Source of the DNA: Spirochaetota bacterium
GTDB lineage: Bacteria; Spirochaetota; Spirochaetia; Treponematales; Rectinemataceae
DNA: 62,922 bases
Assembly (NCBI GenBank): GCA_029265615.1
Contig: JAJUIB010000017.1
Span: 1 to 62,922 of the forward strand
Direction of reading: 5' to 3'
Below are positions 7,235-15,211 of this stretch, piece by piece. The translations under genes were made by a program, and so were the position numbers. Under the pieces are notes generated by a model. The model had not been told where the DNA came from. It saw nothing but the letters and a program-made list of their open reading frames with translations, and made no database searches. Each line of letters begins with the position of its first letter. The stretch's first letter is position 1.

Positions 7235-8449
7235 TTATGCCTCTTTCACCTTGCGGGCAAGCGCACGGCCTTTTTCGCGCAAGGCCGTAAGACGCGCCTC
7301 GTCCGGGGCGCCCGCCCACTCCTCAGGCTCAATACTCTCCCACTTGAGGGGCGCGACAAGTTCCTCATATTCCTTTTTCGCGCCGCCGACCCAGCCCCAG
7401 CTTCCGAGGCGCAGAGCCTTGCGGTTCCACACATGCTTTCGCTCGAAAAGCGAAAGCACATAGGCCATGGGGGGGAACATTTTGTACTCGTAGGTCGGCA
7501 TTGCGATGACAAGCCCTGCACTCTTATAGGCGTCGGCAAGGACATAAGACACATCCTCGTTCGGCACGCGGTGAATAGTGTAGGAAAGGCCCTCGTCTTC
7601 GATGCCGGCGATGACAGCGTCAAGTCCCTTCTTGGTGTTGCCGTACATCGATCCCCAGACGATGCAGATTTCCTTTTCCTGAGGGCCGTCGCTGTAGCTT
7701 GCGTATTTCAGGTAGCGCTCGATGATCGTCTTCGGGTTTGTGCGCCAAATGAGGCCGTGGCTTGGGGCGATGACCTTGATATCGAGGGCGGAGAGCTTTT
7801 GTATTGCTCGCTTTACGAAGAGGCCGAAGCTCGCGACAATGTTCGCGTAGTAGCGCAGACTCTCCTTTTCGAAAAAGGCGTGCTCCTCGGGGCTGAATTC
7901 GTCGTCGAAGACGCGGTCCCCGAGTTTGCCATAGCTTCCAAAAGCGTCGCAGGCGAAAAGAACGCCGGAACTTGGCTCGTAGGTCACCATCGTCTCGGGC
8001 CAATGGACGTTCGGCGCTTCCTCGAAGCGTAGCACCATGCCTTCGCCGAGGTCGAGACTGTCCCGCGATTGGACCGCCCGCAAGCCCTCCGTGATCTTGT
8101 AGAACGACTTTACGAGCTCAATACCCTTGGCTGTCGAAATGATCTCGACACGCGGGTTCCGTGCCTTGAAATCGGCGAGCCAGCCTGTGTGGTCGGGCTC
8201 GAGGTGGTTGAGGACAAGGTAGTCTATGTCGGCGAGCGCGATGCCGATGCCGGAAAGCTCCGCTTCGAGGACCTTAGGCGCCTCGGTCCAGTCGCGAACA
8301 AGGTCGATGAGGGCGGTTTTTGCGCCCTTCACGAGATAGGAGTTGAGGGAAACGCCCTCGGGTATGGGCCAAATCCCCTCGAACAGGTCGTCGGTTTCGA
8401 TGTCTGCGTGAAGGGCGTAGATGCGGTCGGTGATCGCGTGGGCTTTCAT
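7235..8449 (-). CDS. Flavodiiron protein (FprA-type A flavoprotein)
   Basis: Cytoplasmic enzyme that reduces O2 to water (or NO to N2O) and protects anaerobes from oxygen. The 404 residues consist of an N-terminal metallo-beta-lactamase-like diiron domain and a C-terminal flavodoxin domain. The diiron ligands are visible as LNHLEPDHTGW, the His in NVHWPETM, the Asp in LFACDAFGSYG and the His in APSHGLIWR. The FMN-binding loop is WGSMYGNTKKG. No rubredoxin domain is fused. The start is set by GGAGCGACGAC just before ATGAAAGCC; the frame is open 59 codons further upstream, but that part contains the promoter. It is monocistronic. Confidence 0.93.
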   Translation of the reverse strand: MKAHAITDRIYALHADIETDDLFEGIWPIPEGVSLNSYLVKGAKTALIDLVRDWTEAPKVLEAELSGIGIALADIDYLVLNHLEPDHTGWLADFKARNPRVEIISTAKGIELVKSFYKITEGLRAVQSRDSLDLGEGMVLRFEEAPNVHWPETMVTYEPSSGVLFACDAFGSYGKLGDRVFDDEFSPEEHAFFEKESLRYYANIVASFGLFVKRAIQKLSALDIKVIAPSHGLIWRTNPKTIIERYLKYASYSDGPQEKEICIVWGSMYGNTKKGLDAVIAGIEDEGLSYTIHRVPNEDVSYVLADAYKSAGLVIAMPTYEYKMFPPMAYVLSLFERKHVWNRKALRLGSWGWVGGAKKEYEELVAPLKWESIEPEEWAGAPDEARLTALREKGRALARKVKEA

Positions 8450-8500
8450 GTCGTCGCTCCCGCATGGAGTGGTAGAGCGGCCTGATGCCGCCCGCACACT

Positions 8501-8529
8501 AGTATACTTGCCGGAAGCGCCGAGGGCAA
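8501..8529 (-). promoter_or_regulatory. Promoter of the flavodiiron gene
   Basis: On the minus strand TTGCCC (8524-8529) and TATACT (8501-8506) are 17 bases apart, about 50 bases before the start codon. Confidence 0.65.
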
Positions 8530-8540
8530 CGTTACGCGCC

Positions 8541-8575
8541 AAAAAGAACAGGGCCACCCCTTTCGGTGTGGCCCC
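8541..8575 (-). terminator. Intrinsic terminator of rho-rpmE
   Basis: On the minus strand GGGCCACACC-GAAA-GGGGTGGCCC forms a hairpin followed by TGTTCTTTTT. Confidence 0.85.
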
Positions 8576-8622
8576 TCCCGTACGCCTTAAGGCGACGCCA
8601 TGAAGCGGCGCCCCGAAGCATA

Positions 8623-8835
8623 TCACTTCTCAGACGACTTGATGCCGTACTTCTTGTTGAAGCGCTCGATGCGTCCCGCGGTGTCGACGAGCTTCTGCTT
8701 GCCGGTAAAGAAGGGGTGGCAGGCCGAGCAAATTTCGACCTGGATATTCTTTACCGTCGAACGGGTCTCGATGACATTGCCGCAGGCGCAGGTGATCTTC
8801 GTCATCTCGTACTTGGGATGAATGTCAGCCTTCAT
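8623..8835 (-). CDS. rpmE: Ribosomal protein bL31
   Basis: Large-subunit ribosomal protein of 70 residues. MKADIHPKY is the usual L31 start, and [25 protein letters not shown] the usual end. Four cysteines (CAC and CSAC) form a zinc ribbon, so this is the zinc-binding (C+) type. The start is chosen because GGAGGAAAGCT directly precedes this ATG; an in-frame extension of 29 codons upstream has no such signal. It follows rho at 93 bases, a common bacterial arrangement, and ends at a strong terminator. Confidence 0.95.
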   Translation of the reverse strand: MKADIHPKYEMTKITCACGNVIETRSTVKNIQVEICSACHPFFTGKQKLVDTAGRIERFNKKYGIKSSEK

Positions 8836-8928
8836 AGCTTTCCTCCGCGCGCGATGCATGCCTGAAAACCGGCCATGTGGACGGTGTTCGTACGTTTTTG
8901 GCGCCGACTTTGTCGACGGCAAGGTTCC

Positions 8929-10689
8929 CTAGTCGCCGCCGAGCGGGGTATTCATCGACTTGAGGAACGCTTCATTATTCTTGGATTTCATCATCTTGTC
9001 AATGAGGAGCTCCATGATCTCCGTATCCTCCATGGGGTTGATCACCTTGCGGAGCACCCAGATTTTCTGCAGTTCCTCGTCGGAGAGGAGGAGTTCCTCT
9101 TTTCGGGTACCGGATTTCTTGATGCTGATCGCGGGGAAGAGGCGGCGGTCGGAAAGCCTGCGATCGAGGTTGATCTCCATGTTGCCCGTGCCTTTAAACT
9201 CCTCGAAGATGACCTCGTCCATGCGGCTACCTGTGTCGATGAGTGCGGTCGCGATGATGGTGAGCGAGCCACCGCCTTCGATGTTGCGCGCCGCGCCAAA
9301 AAACCGCTTGGGCTTATGAAGCGCGTTTGAATCGACACCGCCTGAGAGGATCTTGCCCGAGGTCGGCACGGTCTGGTTGTAGGCGCGCGCAAGACGGGTG
9401 ATCGAATCGAGGAGAATGACCACGTCCTTTCCGTGCTCGACGAGGCGCTTCGCTTTGTCGAGCACCATCTCAGCTACCTGGACGTGACGCGTTGCCTGTT
9501 CGTCGAAGGTCGAGGAAATAACCTCGGCCTTGACGGTCCGTTCCATGTCGGTAACCTCCTCGGGCCGTTCGTCGATGAGGAGGACAATGAGGTAGACTTC
9601 GGGATGGTTTGTGGTGATCGCGTTGGCGATCTTTTGCATGAGGATGGTTTTGCCGGTGCGCGGCGGCGAGACGATGAGCGCGCGCTGTCCCTTACCGATC
9701 GGGCAAAAGAGGTTGATGATCCTGGTGGATATCTCCTTGGTGTCCGTTTCGAGGTTGAGTCGCTGGTTCGGGTAGAGGGGGGTGAGATTTTCGAAAGGTA
9801 TGCGGTTCTGTGCGACGGCCGGCTCGTCGAAGTTGACCTGCTCGACGCGGAGCATCGCGAAAAAGCGTTCGCCTTCCTTGGGGCTGCGGATCTGGCCGTA
9901 AACCGTGTCGCCGGTCTTGAGGTTGAAGAGCCTGATCTGCGAAGGGCTTATGTAGATGTCGTCGGAACCAGGGAGGTAGGAGTTCTGGGGGGAGCGAAGG
10001 AAACCGTAGCCGTCGGGGAGTATTTCGAGGGAGCCGTAGGCATAGATGATGCCGCCGCGATCCGTATGACCCTTGAGGATGTAGAAGATGAGCTCCTGCT
10101 TTTTAAAGGTGATCATCTCCTCGTGATTTATCCCGTACTTTGCGCCAAGTTCGCGAAGTTCCTTGATGCCCATTTCGGTAAGGTCGTTGATCGAGAGGCG
10201 TGCTCGATTTTCCGACCCTCCCTCTCGGCCGCTTGCTTCGGGAAGCCCCGGGCTGCGCTCAAAACTCTCCTGACGGCGCATAAAGCCCGGCTCGCGTTCC
10301 TCGTTCCGACCGGAGCCAAAGCCACCCGCGTAGCTCGCTGCGTAGGATGATGCGCTCCCATAGCTATGCCCATTGCCGTTTTCGCGGGCCGGGGCGAGGA
10401 CAGGCGATTCCGCACCGCTTTCGGGCCGCGCCGTTTCGGGCCGAATGGCCTTGCGCTTGACCCGGATGCGCACAGGCGTGCGATTTTCACCCTCTGCACC
10501 CGTTTCTGCGCCCTCGTCCGCGGTAGTGCCTGCGGACGCATCTCCGGGATACGCGCTTTCGAAGCCCAGGGCCTCGCCCCCCGTCTCTGCGGTTTCGCCA
10601 TCGAGCGAAAGCTCAGGTTGCGCCTCTCCCGCGAGCCGCTCAACGCCCTCAAGATCGCCCGAGGGCCGCTTTTTGCGAATGATCGCCAT
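8929..10689 (-). CDS. rho: Transcription termination factor Rho
   Basis: Hexameric RNA-dependent ATPase that ends transcription. From the ATG at 10689 the protein has 586 residues. The first 150 or so are a low-complexity Glu/Gly/Arg/Ala-rich extension. Then come the Rho_N helical domain ([17 protein letters not shown]), the cold-shock-like RNA-binding domain ([22 protein letters not shown]) and the ATPase domain with Walker [23 protein letters not shown] and the R-loop region. The arginine/threonine in PPRTGKT replace the KA of E. coli PPKAGKT. GGAG with seven-base spacing supports MAIIRKKRP as the start; the ATG 33 bases upstream has none. A 240-base leader precedes it. Confidence 0.96.
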   Translation of the reverse strand: MAIIRKKRPSGDLEGVERLAGEAQPELSLDGETAETGGEALGFESAYPGDASAGTTADEGAETGAEGENRTPVRIRVKRKAIRPETARPESGAESPVLAPARENGNGHSYGSASSYAASYAGGFGSGRNEEREPGFMRRQESFERSPGLPEASGREGGSENRARLSINDLTEMGIKELRELGAKYGINHEEMITFKKQELIFYILKGHTDRGGIIYAYGSLEILPDGYGFLRSPQNSYLPGSDDIYISPSQIRLFNLKTGDTVYGQIRSPKEGERFFAMLRVEQVNFDEPAVAQNRIPFENLTPLYPNQRLNLETDTKEISTRIINLFCPIGKGQRALIVSPPRTGKTILMQKIANAITTNHPEVYLIVLLIDERPEEVTDMERTVKAEVISSTFDEQATRHVQVAEMVLDKAKRLVEHGKDVVILLDSITRLARAYNQTVPTSGKILSGGVDSNALHKPKRFFGAARNIEGGGSLTIIATALIDTGSRMDEVIFEEFKGTGNMEINLDRRLSDRRLFPAISIKKSGTRKEELLLSDEELQKIWVLRKVINPMEDTEIMELLIDKMMKSKNNEAFLKSMNTPLGGD

Positions 10690-10936
10690 GGGTTTCTCCG
10701 TGCGCTGCTCTGATGTGTCCATTGTTCAGTACGACGGGCGCTTCCTGGTCCGCCCGTTTTCTCGCTTTGCCAAAAATGTGGGGGTTGCGTGCGTCGCGTG
10801 AGAGTCCGCGGTTTTTAGACAACCGATCCGCGGCGGTCCCTGCGAGGCCCGCGCTACGCTCTCGCGAAAGGGGCCTTCCTGCGACCATGGGTTTCCGCTC
10901 ACCCAAGGTTGCGCCGCCGTTCGACGCTACGTAGCC
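10690..10936 (-). promoter_or_regulatory. Long untranslated leader of rho
   Basis: About 240 bases lie between the predicted transcription start near 10930 and the rho ATG. No ORF with a ribosome binding site was seen. CCGCGG copies at 10806-10811 and 10828-10833 can pair around a 16-base loop. Long leaders are known for rho in other bacteria, where Rho terminates its own transcript; that role here is inferred. Confidence 0.45.
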
Positions 10937-10965
10937 ACTATAGACTTGCCCCCCGGCCTTGTCAA
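10937..10965 (-). promoter_or_regulatory. Strong sigma-70 promoter of rho
   Basis: On the minus strand the exact consensus TTGACA (10960-10965) is 17 bases from TATAGT (10937-10942), placed just after the cinA-like stop codon. Confidence 0.8.
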
Positions 10966-10980
10966 TATCGGCCCTGGAGC

Positions 10981-11538
10981 TTAAAGGCCTTCGATGAACC
11001 GCACCGCCTCATCGAACGCCCACGTGACGGCGCGAAGGCGAATCATGCTCCGATCGCCTTCGAAGCGCCGCTGTGCCGTTTGTTCGGAAAGCGCAGCATG
11101 CGTGTCCTGTTGCTTTGCAGGGGGGGCTCCGTGTCTCTTGCCGACAAAGCCGAAGCAGACGCGGCCCGGCGCCGCCTCTCCCAAAGCCGCAAGAGGCCCT
11201 GCGAAGCCAGTTATCGCGACGGCAAGCTCTGCGCGGCTTTCGGCGATAGCGCCGCGCGCCATCGCGAGCGCCACCTCCAGAGACACCACACCGTAGGTCT
11301 CGATGTCCTGGCGCGCGACGCCAAGGAGGCGTTCCTTTGCGTCTTCGGTGTAGGTGACAAGCGAGGCCCAGAGCACCTGCGATGCGCCAGGCTGTTCCGT
11401 GAAGAGGGCTGCGGCAAGACCGCCTGTACACGACTCAGCAAGGACGAGGTGCTCTTTGCGCTCCGCGAGGAGGGTAAAGAGCCTCCGCGCCGCGCTTTCG
11501 GCGTCGCGCCAGGCCTCAGCCCAGTGCGCGTCGGTCAC
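10981..11538 (-). CDS. pncC: CinA C-terminal-type nicotinamide-nucleotide amidohydrolase
   Basis: A 185-residue stand-alone version of the CinA C-terminal domain, which deamidates NMN to nicotinate mononucleotide in the pyridine nucleotide salvage cycle. Visible features are LVLAESCTGGLAAALF with the active-site serine, WASLVTYTEDAKERLLGV, YGVVS and AVAITGFAGP, where homologues commonly have GIAGPGG. The N-terminal CinA domain is absent, as in E. coli YgaD. The GTG start at 11538 overlaps the bactofilin stop codon (GTGA), so the two genes are translationally coupled. No functional reason for the pairing with bactofilin is evident. Confidence 0.88.
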   Translation of the reverse strand: MTDAHWAEAWRDAESAARRLFTLLAERKEHLVLAESCTGGLAAALFTEQPGASQVLWASLVTYTEDAKERLLGVARQDIETYGVVSLEVALAMARGAIAESRAELAVAITGFAGPLAALGEAAPGRVCFGFVGKRHGAPPAKQQDTHAALSEQTAQRRFEGDRSMIRLRAVTWAFDEAVRFIEGL

Positions 11539-11927
11539 GTCCGATCCCGCGGGGCGAAGGGGCTAAAAGCTTCGGGGTTCCTTACCATCTCACATGCGCC
11601 TTCGAAAATCACGCCGTCCGCGATGCGGAGCTTTGCGGCGCGGATGTTGCCGTAGACCTTGGCGGTAGGGAGCATCTCGAGACGGTCTGCCGCCTCTATG
11701 TCCCCACGGACCGTTCCCCCGATGACGATGCTTGTTGCGCGTATGCGCCGGGCGGTGACGGTGGCGCCCGCATCAACGTAGAGCCTGCCCGTCGCATCGA
11801 TTTCGCCCTCGAAACTTCCCTTGATACGCAGCGAGTCCTTAAAGCGAAGCGTCCCTGAAAGGGCTGTTTCCACCCCGAGGGTCGTCGCGGCTTCGGTCGC
11901 GGCGTCGGATGGTTTTGTCTTGGACAT
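11535..11927 (-). CDS. Bactofilin, polymer-forming cytoskeletal protein
   Basis: A 130-residue protein with the bactofilin domain, a right-handed beta-helix that assembles without nucleotide into filaments under the membrane. The core LSGTLRFKDSLRIKGSFEGEI, GRLYVDAGATVTARRI and VRGDIEAADRLEMLPTAKVYGNIRA shows the regular rungs typical of the family. Short disordered N- and C-terminal tails flank it. In spirochaetes, bactofilins have been linked to cell shape and motility. It lies between a cyclase-type TPR peptide (13 bases upstream) and the CinA-like gene (4-base overlap), in an operon that seems to begin with the response regulator. Confidence 0.92.
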   Translation of the reverse strand: MSKTKPSDAATEAATTLGVETALSGTLRFKDSLRIKGSFEGEIDATGRLYVDAGATVTARRIRATSIVIGGTVRGDIEAADRLEMLPTAKVYGNIRAAKLRIADGVIFEGACEMVRNPEAFSPFAPRDRT

Positions 11928-11939
11928 CGAGTGCCTTTC

Positions 11940-12161
11940 TCACTTGGTTTTCATGACGAACACGCCGTCCCAGTCCTCGGGGGGCGGGTTGTCGATGTAG
12001 TGCTTGCAGCGGAGGTAGTACACTTTCGATGGGCCGTCATCCTTGTCGACTTTGAGCGCCTCTCCGAAGAACTTGAGCGCTTCGGAGAACTCCATGAGCT
12101 TGTAGAGTTTGCGACCCTGGGCGAAGAGCTCAAGGACCTTGCGCTTCTCCTCGGTGATCAT
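11940..12161 (-). CDS. Stand-alone TPR peptide like the C-terminal tail of nucleotide cyclases
   Basis: A 73-residue soluble protein. One TPR-like hairpin (GRKLYKLMEFSEALKFFGEAL) is followed by DDGPSKVYYLRCKHY and NPPPEDWDGVFVMKTK. This block is very like the tail found at the C terminus of many adenylate/guanylate cyclases in spirochaetes and cyanobacteria (PSKVYxxRCxxY...PPPEDWDGV). Here it is a complete small gene with no cyclase catalytic domain. It lies 22 bases after a receiver-domain gene and 12 bases before bactofilin. It may be an adaptor that binds partners the way the cyclase tail does; this is inference. Confidence 0.75.
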   Translation of the reverse strand: MITEEKRKVLELFAQGRKLYKLMEFSEALKFFGEALKVDKDDGPSKVYYLRCKHYIDNPPPEDWDGVFVMKTK

Positions 12162-12183
12162 GGCGGCTCCCTTGGCCCGGCCA

Positions 12184-12876
12184 CTAGGAGCGGAGCGTCC
12201 GCTTGAGCGTCGGCAGGGCGGTCTCGGATTCCTTGAGGCTCGCAGCCTCAGCCTTTAATGATGATACGGCGGCGTCGAGGTCGTCAAGTTTTGCGAGCGC
12301 GGCTTCCGCCTCGCGGCGTGCCTTTTCGACAAAGGGCCGCGCCGTACCGCATTCGGGTTCGATCGCCTTCGCCTCCTTGGCCAGGCTCTCAAGCGGCGCG
12401 CGGATGCCGTCGGCAAACGCGATGAGTTTTTCCGACATCGACTCGACGACGCGAAGCCGCGCTTCGCGCCGCTCGATCTGCCCAACCAGCTCATGGGCGC
12501 GAAGTACGGCACGGATGCGCGCGAGCACCTCGCTGAAGTTGAAGGGCTTGGTGATATAGTCGTCTGCGCCGAGCTCAAGGCCCTCGACCTTGTCCTTCAC
12601 GTCGTCCATGGCGGAAAACATGATGATGGGGATGTCGGCGTAGTCGCGATACTCCTCGCCCGTCTTAAGGAGCTTGGTCACCTCCCAACCGGAGAGCTTG
12701 GGCATCACGTTGTCGAGCATGATGAGATCGGGCTTCCAGCGCTTGACGAGCTCGAGTGCCTCGGCGCCATTGTCCGCCTTTTCGATCTCGAAGCCCAGCT
12801 TGGTGAGCATCACGTCGAAGAACTCGAGGTTGATCTGTTCGTCGTCGACGAGGAGTATGCGCTTCTTGGTCTCCAT
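12184..12876 (-). CDS. Response regulator with C-terminal coiled coil
   Basis: A 230-residue cytoplasmic protein. Residues 5-125 form a complete receiver domain: acidic pair VDDE, phospho-acceptor Asp in IMLDNVMP, Ser in MFSAMD and Lys in YITKPF. The remaining hundred residues are charged and heptad-like (LAKEAKAIE, ARREAEAALAKLDDLDAAVSSLKAEA), predicted coiled coil, with no DNA-binding or enzymatic domain. It probably transmits a phosphorylation signal by protein contact. No histidine kinase is adjacent. It is the first gene of the group with the cyclase-type TPR peptide, bactofilin and CinA-like amidase, behind a strong promoter. Confidence 0.88.
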   Translation of the reverse strand: METKKRILLVDDEQINLEFFDVMLTKLGFEIEKADNGAEALELVKRWKPDLIMLDNVMPKLSGWEVTKLLKTGEEYRDYADIPIIMFSAMDDVKDKVEGLELGADDYITKPFNFSEVLARIRAVLRAHELVGQIERREARLRVVESMSEKLIAFADGIRAPLESLAKEAKAIEPECGTARPFVEKARREAEAALAKLDDLDAAVSSLKAEAASLKESETALPTLKRTLRS

Positions 12877-12936
12877 GGCCTTCTTCCGTCGGTGATGGGA
12901 TGGGGCTCGCGTAAGGCGGGCTAGGGGACGGTAGTC

Positions 12937-12965
12937 ATTCTCCCATAGCGAAAAGCACTTGTCAA
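12937..12965 (-). promoter_or_regulatory. Promoter of the response regulator-bactofilin group
   Basis: On the minus strand TTGACA (12960-12965) is 17 bases from GAGAAT (12937-12942), about 60 bases before the start codon. Confidence 0.6.
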
Positions 12966-13012
12966 TGCGAGGCTTTCAGTGCATCCTCGCCGCCGCCATC
13001 GCCCACAAATGA

Positions 13013-13048
13013 CGAGGGCTACCGAGAACTCTGTCCCCGATAGCCCCT
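13013..13048 (-). terminator. Possible terminator after the HU gene
   Basis: On the minus strand AGGGGCTATCG can pair imperfectly with CGGTAGCCCTC. Only a weak T-containing tract follows, so this is tentative. Confidence 0.35.
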
Positions 13049-13072
13049 GATGCATGACGGCATTACGCCGCT

Positions 13073-13408
13073 TTAATCCTCGTTCACGGGTTTTTCCGGT
13101 TTGTCGGCCTCGGGGCGCAGTTCCCACGCCGCCTTTTTGAGTTCACGGCCGGGACGGAATGCGGCGACGCCATGATCCTCGACCGAGACGATGGCGCCCG
13201 TTTTGGGGTTGCGGGCGCGCTTTCGGCCCCGCCGCAGTTTTACCTCGAAGGTGCCAAAGCCACGAAGCTCCACGGTTTTGCCGGAGAGGATGGCCCCCTT
13301 GATTTCTTCAAAGAGGGAATCGATGAGGCCGTGAATGTCTTTACGGTTGAGCGTCGATGAGGCATGAAGCGCCTCAATGAGCTCGGCTTTCGTCACTTTC
13401 CCAGCCAT
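13073..13408 (-). CDS. HU/IHF-family nucleoid protein
   Basis: A 111-residue histone-like DNA-binding protein. It shows the dimerisation helices at the N terminus (MAGKVTKAELIEALHA), the GKTVELRGFGTFEV sheet and the DNA-wrapping arm ARNPKTGAIVSV ending in the FRPGRELKKA helix. It is about 20 residues longer than typical HU, with an acidic and proline-containing tail PEADKPEKPVNED. It may be HU or IHF-like; sequence alone does not separate these in spirochaetes. It follows rpsT on the same strand after a terminator. Confidence 0.93.
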   Translation of the reverse strand: MAGKVTKAELIEALHASSTLNRKDIHGLIDSLFEEIKGAILSGKTVELRGFGTFEVKLRRGRKRARNPKTGAIVSVEDHGVAAFRPGRELKKAAWELRPEADKPEKPVNED

Positions 13409-13457
13409 TTCCTTCTCTCTGCCGGAGCGGGCATAAACCGTCCATCGGGGATGGTGC

Positions 13458-13489
13458 GAAAATCGCCGCCACGCACATGGCGGGCGGCG
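13458..13489 (-). terminator. Intrinsic terminator of rpsT
   Basis: On the minus strand CGCCGCC and GGCGGCG pair and are followed by ATTTT, 20 bases after the S20 stop codon. Confidence 0.7.
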
Positions 13490-13509
13490 CGAATTTCAGA
13501 TCGGGCGTT

Positions 13510-13779
13510 TTACGCGCCGAGCGTGTTAACGAGCCGCTGCATGCGGGACTTTTTGCGCGCGGCGGTGTTTTTGGGAACGATACCCTTGCGGGCGGCAGTG
13601 TCGATCTTCTTGATCATGTCGAGGAGGGCCGCCTCGGCGACGGCTTTGTCCTTGCTCTGCGCCGCGAGGGTGACCTTCTTTGCGGCGGTGCGGATCGCGC
13701 TCTTCGCCATTTTGTTGCGGAGGCGCCGCTTTTCGTTCTGCCGCTGGCGCTTTTCGGCGGACCTATTCTTCGTTGCCAA
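13510..13779 (-). CDS. rpsT: Ribosomal protein bS20
   Basis: Small-subunit ribosomal protein of 89 residues that binds 16S rRNA early in assembly. The strongly basic N terminus MATKNRSAEKRQRQNEKRRLRNK and the helix pairs up to GIVPKNTAARKKSRMQRLVN are characteristic. It is a single-gene unit with a terminator after it and a promoter region shared back-to-back with the acyltransferase gene. Confidence 0.96.
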   Translation of the reverse strand: MATKNRSAEKRQRQNEKRRLRNKMAKSAIRTAAKKVTLAAQSKDKAVAEAALLDMIKKIDTAARKGIVPKNTAARKKSRMQRLVNTLGA

Positions 13780-13854
13780 AGGAACTACCCTCCATGTTAG
13801 GCATTCGCTGTATATTCGCGGCCGGCTCGGGGCCGGAGCATTGACTAGCTAAAA

Positions 13855-13883
13855 AAACTACCAGAAGACGGGGGGCATGTCAA
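13855..13883 (-). promoter_or_regulatory. Possible promoter of rpsT
   Basis: On the minus strand TTGACA (13878-13883) is 17 bases from TAGTTT (13855-13860). The -10 box is weak. The leader would be about 70 bases and contains a CCGGC/GCCGG hairpin. Confidence 0.45.
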
Positions 13884-13897
13884 TACGGAAGGCACGC

Positions 13898-13926
13898 TTC
13901 ACAGGAATGAGATTCCGTAGTATAAC
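13898..13926 (+). promoter_or_regulatory. Promoter of the acyltransferase gene
   Basis: TTCACA and TATAAC are separated by 17 bases, ending 16 bases before the ATG at 13943. It sits close to the divergent rpsT promoter. Confidence 0.55.
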
Positions 13927-13942
13927 GACTTACGGATTAGCC

Positions 13943-14704
13943 ATGATGAACTTCCTTATTCTCTTTGCGATACTGTTCGTGTTCGTCCAGTTCGAGTTTT
14001 GTCTCCGGCTCGGGCGTGTTTTCAACCGCGAGACGCCGATCGCGCTCTCTGAGCGGGTGCTCGCCCGAGCGCTCGAGATAATTTTCGCCCTTCTCCGGAG
14101 TTACCGCGGATTCCGCCTTGAGGTGGACGATCGGGTCGGCGACGCCTGCCCTCCGCGTTTTGTCCTTGTGGCGAACCACCAGAGTCTTGCGGATATTCCA
14201 GTGCTCGGCTTTGTGTTCAAGCCGCGCCGCCTGCGTTTTGTCGCGAAGAAGGAGCTCGGCGACGGCGTCCCCCTTGTCTCGCTCATTTTGCGGATGCAGG
14301 GGCATGCCCTCATCCGCCGCCATGGCGATCCCGGTCAGGCGCTCAAGGCGATCACGCGCTTCGCGCGCCGTTGCGCGCGGGAGGGGACCAATCCGGTGAT
14401 CTTCCCCGAGGGGACGAGATCCCGCTCGGGTGAGCTCATGGAATTTCATTCAGGCGGCTTTAGGCGTATTCATGCCGAGGGGGCGCTGCCGATTCTGGTC
14501 GTCGCCCTCGATGGAGGTCACAGGATCAGCACGGTACGCTCGATTCTTGCGAACCTCAAGGGTGTGCGTTATCGCGTGCGCATCGCTGCGGTTCTTCCGC
14601 CGCCCGGAACCAAGGCCGAGATTGTCGGGGCGCTTGCCCAAAGCCGTGCGATCATCGACGCAGCGATCGCCGAGATGCGCGCGGAGCCCGCCGCGGCATT
14701 TTAA
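13943..14704 (+). CDS. PlsC-type 1-acyl-glycerol-3-phosphate acyltransferase
   Basis: Membrane-associated acyltransferase, probably adding the second acyl chain to lysophosphatidate in phospholipid synthesis. The 253 residues begin with one hydrophobic helix (MMNFLILFAILFVFVQFEF). The catalytic block NHQSLADIP corresponds to the family's NHxSxxD, and FPEGTRSRSGEL to the FPEGTRS substrate-binding block. ATG 13943 is preferred because the likely promoter lies between it and more upstream in-frame ATGs, although no strong ribosome binding site is seen. A lysophospholipid or other acyl acceptor is possible. Confidence 0.85.
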   Translation: MMNFLILFAILFVFVQFEFCLRLGRVFNRETPIALSERVLARALEIIFALLRSYRGFRLEVDDRVGDACPPRFVLVANHQSLADIPVLGFVFKPRRLRFVAKKELGDGVPLVSLILRMQGHALIRRHGDPGQALKAITRFARRCAREGTNPVIFPEGTRSRSGELMEFHSGGFRRIHAEGALPILVVALDGGHRISTVRSILANLKGVRYRVRIAAVLPPPGTKAEIVGALAQSRAIIDAAIAEMRAEPAAAF

Positions 14705-14750
14705 AATCCGCGCCCCTACGCATGCGTGCGTCTCTTTGGGGGCGGGCCGA

Positions 14751-14806
14751 TAAAAAGCGGCCGCCCCGAATGCACTCCCTTTAGAGGGAGGACGTTCGGG
14801 GCGGCC
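14751..14806 (-). terminator. Intrinsic terminator of the zinc-ribbon gene
   Basis: On the minus strand GCCGCCCCGAA pairs with TTCGGGGCGGC around an inner CTCCC/GGGAG hairpin, and CTTTTT follows. Confidence 0.8.
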
Positions 14807-14832
14807 CTTCGTGTAAAAAGCCGTGCGCTTTG

Positions 14833-15003
14833 TTAGACGAAGTCGCTCGGGCGGCGCTCGGTCCGCTTGCACTTCTCGCACTCGGCGAGGTTCTTGACCT
14901 TGCCATTCTCGAGGAGCGTCTTCATCTTAATCTCGCCACCGCAGGGGCAGTAAAAGCGGTGGGTGGTGCTCGTCGTACGAGAGTTTTTGGAAACAGCTGC
15001 CAT
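14833..15003 (-). CDS. Small zinc-ribbon protein of unknown function
   Basis: A 56-residue basic protein. CPCGG and CEKCKR provide four cysteines that could bind one zinc ion, separated by the polar stretch EIKMKTLLENGKVKNLAE. The N terminus is Ser/Thr-rich and the C terminus basic (RTERRPSDFV). I do not recognise a named family; size and charge would fit a ribosome- or RNA-associated protein. GGAG at eight bases from the ATG supports the start at 15003; a 19-codon in-frame extension upstream lacks such a signal. It has its own terminator. Confidence 0.7.
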   Translation of the reverse strand: MAAVSKNSRTTSTTHRFYCPCGGEIKMKTLLENGKVKNLAECEKCKRTERRPSDFV

Positions 15004-15087
15004 GGATGACTCCTTCTCCTTTGGGGAAGATACTCGATTCCGCGATTTTCTGTCAATCACGCGGAATTCCAGCCGCTGTCGCGATGG

Positions 15088-15128
15088 TAAAAAGCGCTCC
15101 CGGGGGAAAGGAGGAAAACCCCGGGAGC
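15088..15128 (-). terminator. Intrinsic terminator of the TPR/phosphoesterase/ParB-like operon
   Basis: A perfect 10-bp stem GCTCCCGGGG/CCCCGGGAGC is followed on the minus strand by GCTTTTT. Confidence 0.85.
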
Positions 15129-15211
15129 TTCACCACAGTAAGGAGGGATCACAGAAGAGGCGCGTCGCCCTGCGCCTTATCTGAAAACTAAACCGCGCAT
15201 GACGGGAATGG

